Origin: Rickettsiales bacterium
GTDB taxonomy: Bacteria > Pseudomonadota > Alphaproteobacteria > Rickettsiales > UBA3002
Direction: 5' to 3'
Assembly (NCBI GenBank): GCA_002725445.1
Contig: PBPD01000085.1
Coordinates: forward strand, 1 to 9,008
DNA length: 9,008 bases
Under the pieces are notes generated by a model that was not told the DNA's origin, made no database searches, and saw only the letters and a program-made list of their open reading frames with translations. Every line of letters begins with the position of its first letter. Position 1 is the stretch's first letter. A program made the position numbers and the translations under genes. Positions 5,606 through 9,008 of the stretch are shown piece by piece.

Positions 5606-6933
5606 GCTTGTTTTTCAGCTTTCTGCGATGCACGCACCTGCGTGCTTGGTTCGATGTTAAAATGCACCAAACCACTTTGCGGCGTCAATGTTTTCTCTGC
5701 CACCTTGAACATTAATGCATCGATAATACGGTGCAAAAACACGCGCTCACCCTCTTCCATAGCCGATGCGCCGCAGTTCAGATAATAATTGCCAGCGCGC
5801 AGATTACAATCAAATGCGAATGCCACTTCCACCACGGAACCCGCCTCAACATGCGCAATGGTTTCACCTTCATTGGCGGTGCCCGAACCACCGAGCGGCA
5901 AGCCGCTTGGCGTTTTCATCTGCATGCCACACCGCACCTCAGTGGCTGCTTTTTCAAACTGCACTTCATAACGATAAACATAACGCTCACCCGGGTGCAG
6001 CACATCCACCGCAGCACCGTCTACCGTTTCCATCCGCGGATTTATAATCTCCGCCCCGCGCGAGCCATAATGCATGGCGGTTTCAGGCCGCTTCACAGGT
6101 GTTTTTGCCTGTGCAGCCTGCTGCTGCGCATCGTCGCTGTTGGCCCAGTCACCGCGCATAATCGCTTCACGTATCTGCGGTTGGCGTTCAGGCGCGGCAT
6201 ATATCAGACGCTGATACTGATCCAGCACTGGCTTGGGTGCAGCATCCATCAGCACCTCACCCGCATCCACCAAAATCGCGCGGTCGCACAATTCCATCAC
6301 CATACGTTCCGAATGCGACACAAATAAAATGGTTGCGCCCTGCTCTTGCATTTCGCGCAGGCGTGCAAAACATTTACGCTGAAATGCCTCATCACCAACG
6401 GCCAGCGCTTCATCGACCACCAAAATATCGGGATCAACCGCTACTGCTATGGCAAAGGCAAGCCGCACATACATACCGCTGGAATAGGTTTTTACCGGCT
6501 GGTTCAAATGCACATCTTCCAGCCCTGAGAAGGCGACAATCGCCTCATAACGCGCGTCAATCTCGTCATGTGACAGGCCCAGAATAGCGCCATTAAGATA
6601 GATATTCTCGCGCCCTGAGAATTCAGGGTTAAACCCCGCGCCCAACTCCAGCAATGCCGAAATGCGCCCCTGAATGTCCATCACGCCGGCGCTTGGCGTC
6701 AAAATACCGCACACAATTTGCAGCAACGTCGATTTGCCAGAACCATTGCGGCCAACAAGCCCAACCGTTTCACCCCGCTGCACGTTCAACGTAACATCGC
6801 GCAACGCCTCAAACTCTCGAAAATAGCAGCGCATACTGCCCAGAAACATTTGTTTCAGGCGGTCTTCAGGGCGATCATAAATACGGTATTGTTTGCGTAT
6901 AGCTCTAAGCGCAATAGCAGGATTGGCCGTCAT
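5602..6933 (-). CDS. wzt: Wzt/TagH-like ABC transporter ATPase of a polysaccharide exporter, with C-terminal Wzt-type domain
   Basis: The 443-residue protein has two parts. Residues 1 to about 240 form an ABC ATPase: Walker A GRNGSGKST (61-69), a Q-loop replaced by the LLELGAGFNPEFSGREN stretch (94-110) typical of polysaccharide exporters, the atypical signature YSSGM (150-154) common in Wzt/TagH proteins, Walker B ILVVDEALAVGDEAF (170-184) and the H-loop SHS with His207. A linker (245-285, Gln/Ala/Pro-rich) leads to a beta-rich C-terminal domain (about 286-435) resembling Wzt_C, which in O-antigen exporters binds the finished glycan end before export. The protein would sit on the inner face of the cytoplasmic membrane with a Wzm-type permease, which is not in this window. 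It follows motE by 15 bases with an AGG 9 bases before the ATG, and overlaps the sulfotransferase by 4 bases. The ATPase family is sure; the O-antigen versus capsule or other glycan role is not. Confidence 0.9.
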   Translation of the reverse strand: MTANPAIALRAIRKQYRIYDRPEDRLKQMFLGSMRCYFREFEALRDVTLNVQRGETVGLVGRNGSGKSTLLQIVCGILTPSAGVMDIQGRISALLELGAGFNPEFSGRENIYLNGAILGLSHDEIDARYEAIVAFSGLEDVHLNQPVKTYSSGMYVRLAFAIAVAVDPDILVVDEALAVGDEAFQRKCFARLREMQEQGATILFVSHSERMVMELCDRAILVDAGEVLMDAAPKPVLDQYQRLIYAAPERQPQIREAIMRGDWANSDDAQQQAAQAKTPVKRPETAMHYGSRGAEIINPRMETVDGAAVDVLHPGERYVYRYEVQFEKAATEVRCGMQMKTPSGLPLGGSGTANEGETIAHVEAGSVVEVAFAFDCNLRAGNYYLNCGASAMEEGERVFLHRIIDALMFKVAEKTLTPQSGLVHFNIEPSTQVRASQKAEKQA

Positions 6934-6948
6934 AAAAATATGCCTGTA

Positions 6949-7758
6949 TTAATTATCACCTGCGCTTACGGGTTTTATCTTACGCAACTCAGCCAGCTCT
7001 TCTGTAACATCACGCGCTTTCTGAGGGCTCATACCTGCCAGCACAGGCGCGACTTTACGCTCAGACATCTGGTCAATTACTTCCAGCAGAATTGGCATGT
7101 CCATCTCATTGAAAATAGCCGCCGCATCTTTTGGCTTCATATTTTCATAAATTTTAACCAGCGAATTCACCTGCGCTTCTTCATGCTTCTCATATTGCTT
7201 CAACAGCACCTGCGTCTGCTCTTGCAGCGTTTTCATTTCTTTAATCTTATCGTCGATGCGCATTTCAGTCGCATCCAGCAATTTTTCGCGCATCTCCAGC
7301 CCGCGCTCGCGCTCTTGCAGCTCTTTACGGCGCTCGCCCAGACTTTGCAACAAATCCAGCTCTACCTGGCTATAGCCTTCACGTTCTTTACGCATATCAC
7401 GCGGCGCCTGCTCTTCTTCATCCAAACTCGCCAGATCCACATCATCCGCGCTGGCAGCGCCTTCACCACTCTCGCCTGCTTCTGTGGCTTCGGCGGTTGT
7501 TGCCTCTTCTTCTGCAATCGCCGACGAGGCAAGCATTGCATCAGATAACGCGCGTGAGCCTGTCACCACATCGCTCACTTTCAGGCCAAAGGCAATCAGC
7601 ATCAGCATCATCGCAATAGGCAGAATCCGCACACGCGGCACAGCGCTCAAACGTCTGCCTTGCGCCCCGCGCAGTCGCATCGCCGAACGCAACATACGGC
7701 GCGAAGGCTGACGCCGCGCGCTATATCTGAGTTGCTGTTCTGAGGTTTTATCCGCCAT
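6949..7758 (-). CDS. motE: MotE-like flagellar motor protein (MgtE-N-like domain)
   Basis: The 269-residue protein has an Arg-rich N-terminal cytoplasmic segment (11-45), one membrane helix (about 43-60), an acidic Ala/Glu/Ser-rich stretch (81-120), a long charged coiled coil (about 122-200) and a C-terminal domain containing VKIYENMKPKDAAAIFNEMD (201-220) and APVLAGMSPQKARDVTEEL (237-255). That last block is the MgtE-N-like repeat seen in alphaproteobacterial MotE. MotE is known in rhizobia as a periplasmic chaperone that stabilises MotC; orientation here fits a type II membrane anchor with the coiled coil and C-domain in the periplasm. The start overlaps the upstream DUF6468 stop as TAATG, so the two are probably coupled. 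The gene is longer than minimal MotE because of the basic and acidic N-terminal parts. Family assignment is good; the exact motor role in this organism is inferred. Confidence 0.85.
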   Translation of the reverse strand: MADKTSEQQLRYSARRQPSRRMLRSAMRLRGAQGRRLSAVPRVRILPIAMMLMLIAFGLKVSDVVTGSRALSDAMLASSAIAEEEATTAEATEAGESGEGAASADDVDLASLDEEEQAPRDMRKEREGYSQVELDLLQSLGERRKELQERERGLEMREKLLDATEMRIDDKIKEMKTLQEQTQVLLKQYEKHEEAQVNSLVKIYENMKPKDAAAIFNEMDMPILLEVIDQMSERKVAPVLAGMSPQKARDVTEELAELRKIKPVSAGDN

Positions 7759-8441
7759 TATGCTTTGCTATTAGTCTTCATTGCTTCAAACAATTCCTGC
7801 TCGGCCTTGGAGCGCAAACGCGCCGTTGGCGCTTTCTTACGCTCTTCCGCGCTCACAGGTTTACGACCCGACACTTTTTCTAACACCGAATCCAGCGCTG
7901 CGCGCTTGTCATCGCCACTCTCACCAGCCTCAGCATCGCCTTCTTTCGCCAGTTTTGACGCCCCACCCCGACGCGTCACCTTGTCGCGGACGGCTGCAGC
8001 AAACTCTTCCTTATCATTATCGCGGCCACCCGATGCACGAGGATTTATCCGCCCTGCATTACCGCGCGGGCTCTCACTGCGCGCCGAACCCGGCGTTGGC
8101 TTGGCTGCATCACGCCCACCGCGGATACCACCTTCCATACGGTCAGCCAGCTTGCTGCCCTTCTCAATCATAAACTGCAGATCATCGGCCAGATAATTCG
8201 CTTTATCCAGACGGTGTTGAATATTATCGCTAATACGTTTGCTGGCGTCATGTATCTCGGCAATGCTGGCGGTCGCCCGTGATGTGGACTCATCAAATTC
8301 GCGGATGATGGTGGCCAGCTCGCTTTTACTGTCCTGCAACACACGAATACGCTTATTGAGCTTGAAGCTCATGATAATCGTCACAAACAACAGCAGGGCC
8401 AGCAGGCTATCGACTACCAGCGTCAAAATAATGCTATCCAT
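7758..8441 (-). CDS. DUF6468 family protein of the flagellar operon
   Basis: The 227-residue protein starts with a membrane helix (about 4-26, MDSIILTLVVDSLLALLLFV), then a helical, probably coiled-coil region (28-102; KLNKRIRVLQDSKSELATI, with YLADDLQFMIEKGSKLADRM near its end). This first half matches the alphaproteobacterial DUF6468 family as I recall it, which is found next to fliM and motE; its function is not established. The second half (105-215) is of low complexity, rich in Gly, Arg, Lys, Ser and Pro, and is probably disordered, ending in a short helix EQELFEAMKTN. The N-terminal anchor would leave most of the protein in the cytoplasm, where FliM is. Both ends are tightly packed: ATG 8441 overlaps the fliM stop and its own TAA overlaps the motE ATG, both as TAATG. 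Confidence 0.8.
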   Translation of the reverse strand: MDSIILTLVVDSLLALLLFVTIIMSFKLNKRIRVLQDSKSELATIIREFDESTSRATASIAEIHDASKRISDNIQHRLDKANYLADDLQFMIEKGSKLADRMEGGIRGGRDAAKPTPGSARSESPRGNAGRINPRASGGRDNDKEEFAAAVRDKVTRRGGASKLAKEGDAEAGESGDDKRAALDSVLEKVSGRKPVSAEERKKAPTARLRSKAEQELFEAMKTNSKA

Positions 8442-9008
8442 TAGTTACCCTCTTTAGCTCGCCTAATTTCCTGATTGAGAGATACGGCAATTTTATCTCC
8501 CACACGTCCGAGCTTCCCTGTTGTCAGTGGCACACTGCCACACCGCAATTTCACGGCATCATTGGGCTTGCAGTCCAGCAGCAGCGTATGCCCCACCTTG
8601 AAATCGACTACATCGCCTAAGCTAATCTTTTTCTCGTCCAGAACGACTTCTATGTCAATGTCCGTGTTCTGCACTTCACGGCCCAAATGGCGTTCCCACA
8701 TCGAATCCTGACCAAATTTCTCACCCATAAACATTTGAAGCAATAGGTCACGAATCGGCTCCAAGGTATTGTGCGGGAACAATATTTCGATAATGCCACC
8801 ACGCTCATCCATATCCACACGCAGGCGCACCAGCAAGGCCGCATTGTTCGGACGCGTGATGGTGGCAAAGCGCGGGTTATTTTCCAGACGGTCAAACTGG
8901 AACGTGATAGGGCTGAGCGGATCAAACGCCGCACTCATATCGTGCAGCACAATTTCCACCATCTTCTTCACTATATCCTGCTCGATCGTGGTGTATGGCC
9001 GGCCTTCA
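8441..9008 (-). CDS. fliM: Flagellar motor switch protein FliM (C-terminal part; runs off the right edge)
   Basis: The last 188 residues and stop are present; the reading frame is open to the window edge, so the N-terminus (CheY-binding segment and first half of the middle domain) lies outside. A GTG at 8971 is internal, since FliM-like residues (EGRPYTTIEQDI) continue in frame before it. The visible part includes MSAAFDPLSPITFQFDRLENNP, NNAALLVRLRVDM and GGIIEILFPHNTLEPIRDLL, the conserved end of the FliM middle domain that meets FliG, with LREVQ-type residues (HLGREVQNTDI) leading into the SPOA domain. The last ~75 residues (IDIEVVLDEKKISLGDVVDF, LLLDCKPNDAVKLRCGSVPL, GKLGRVGDKIAVSL) form the SPOA/FliN-like domain that builds the C-ring. 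FliM sets rotation direction in response to CheY-P. It is the first gene seen of the minus-strand flagellar string, and its TAA overlaps the next ATG. Confidence 0.95.
   Translation of the reverse strand, partial: EGRPYTTIEQDIVKKMVEIVLHDMSAAFDPLSPITFQFDRLENNPRFATITRPNNAALLVRLRVDMDERGGIIEILFPHNTLEPIRDLLLQMFMGEKFGQDSMWERHLGREVQNTDIDIEVVLDEKKISLGDVVDFKVGHTLLLDCKPNDAVKLRCGSVPLTTGKLGRVGDKIAVSLNQEIRRAKEGN

Noticed and set aside
5123..5785. Plus-strand open frame of 220 codons opposite the second sulfotransferase
   Set aside because: Arg/His/Cys-rich with no motif; the minus strand carries both PAPS-binding motifs.
6718..7548. Plus-strand open frame of 276 codons
   Set aside because: It lies opposite the wzt-like gene and motE, is very rich in His, Phe, Gln and Leu, and resembles no family; it is the shadow of the real genes.
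8971..8971. GTG at 8971 as start of a short 176-residue gene
   Set aside because: The frame stays open upstream to the window edge with FliM-like residues (EGRPYTTIEQDI), so this is the 3' part of a longer fliM.

Overview
The window looks like chromosomal DNA of a flagellated alphaproteobacterium of moderate GC. The evidence is a fliM - DUF6468 - motE gene string, which is a characteristically alphaproteobacterial flagellar arrangement, and a type I methionine aminopeptidase of the alphaproteobacterial kind (NHVVCHGIPDD). I cannot name genus or species from sequence alone.

Layout. Left part (1-2636): the 5' half of map (minus strand, cut by the window edge) is divergent from a single-domain CinA/MoCF-type protein on the plus strand. 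That gene converges, with a 4-base stop overlap, on two tandem minus-strand genes for paralogous small outer-membrane beta-barrel proteins. Centre (2637-4801): a short intergenic region appears to hold divergent promoters. A tRNA-Leu(UAA) with encoded CCA follows, and 40 bases after it a PAPS-type sulfotransferase with a coiled-coil tail. This gene converges, 2 bases apart, on a minus-strand SAM-dependent methyltransferase. Right part (4802-9008): a minus-strand gene string that reads in transcription order fliM (3' part) - DUF6468 protein - motE - Wzt-like ABC ATPase - second sulfotransferase. It has TAATG overlaps, a 15-base gap and an ATGA overlap.

How the genes may work together. The flagellar genes encode a switch/C-ring subunit (FliM), a membrane protein of unknown role (DUF6468) and a MotE-like motor chaperone. 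They run without visible interruption into genes for surface polysaccharide handling: an ABC-2 exporter ATPase with a C-terminal Wzt-type domain, and a sulfotransferase. A methyltransferase, and beyond it a second, distantly related sulfotransferase, lie next to them. A reasonable inference is that the envelope (or the flagellum) carries an exported glycan that is sulfated and perhaps methylated. No Wzm-type permease, glycosyltransferase or flagellin gene is in the window, so this stays an inference.

I see no insertion sequence, CRISPR array, phage gene, toxin-antitoxin pair or rRNA. No gene-free stretch exceeds 300 bases. Nothing here is convincingly a previously undescribed defence or mobile system. 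The most unusual feature is the joining of flagellar and polysaccharide-export/sulfation genes in one apparent transcription unit.
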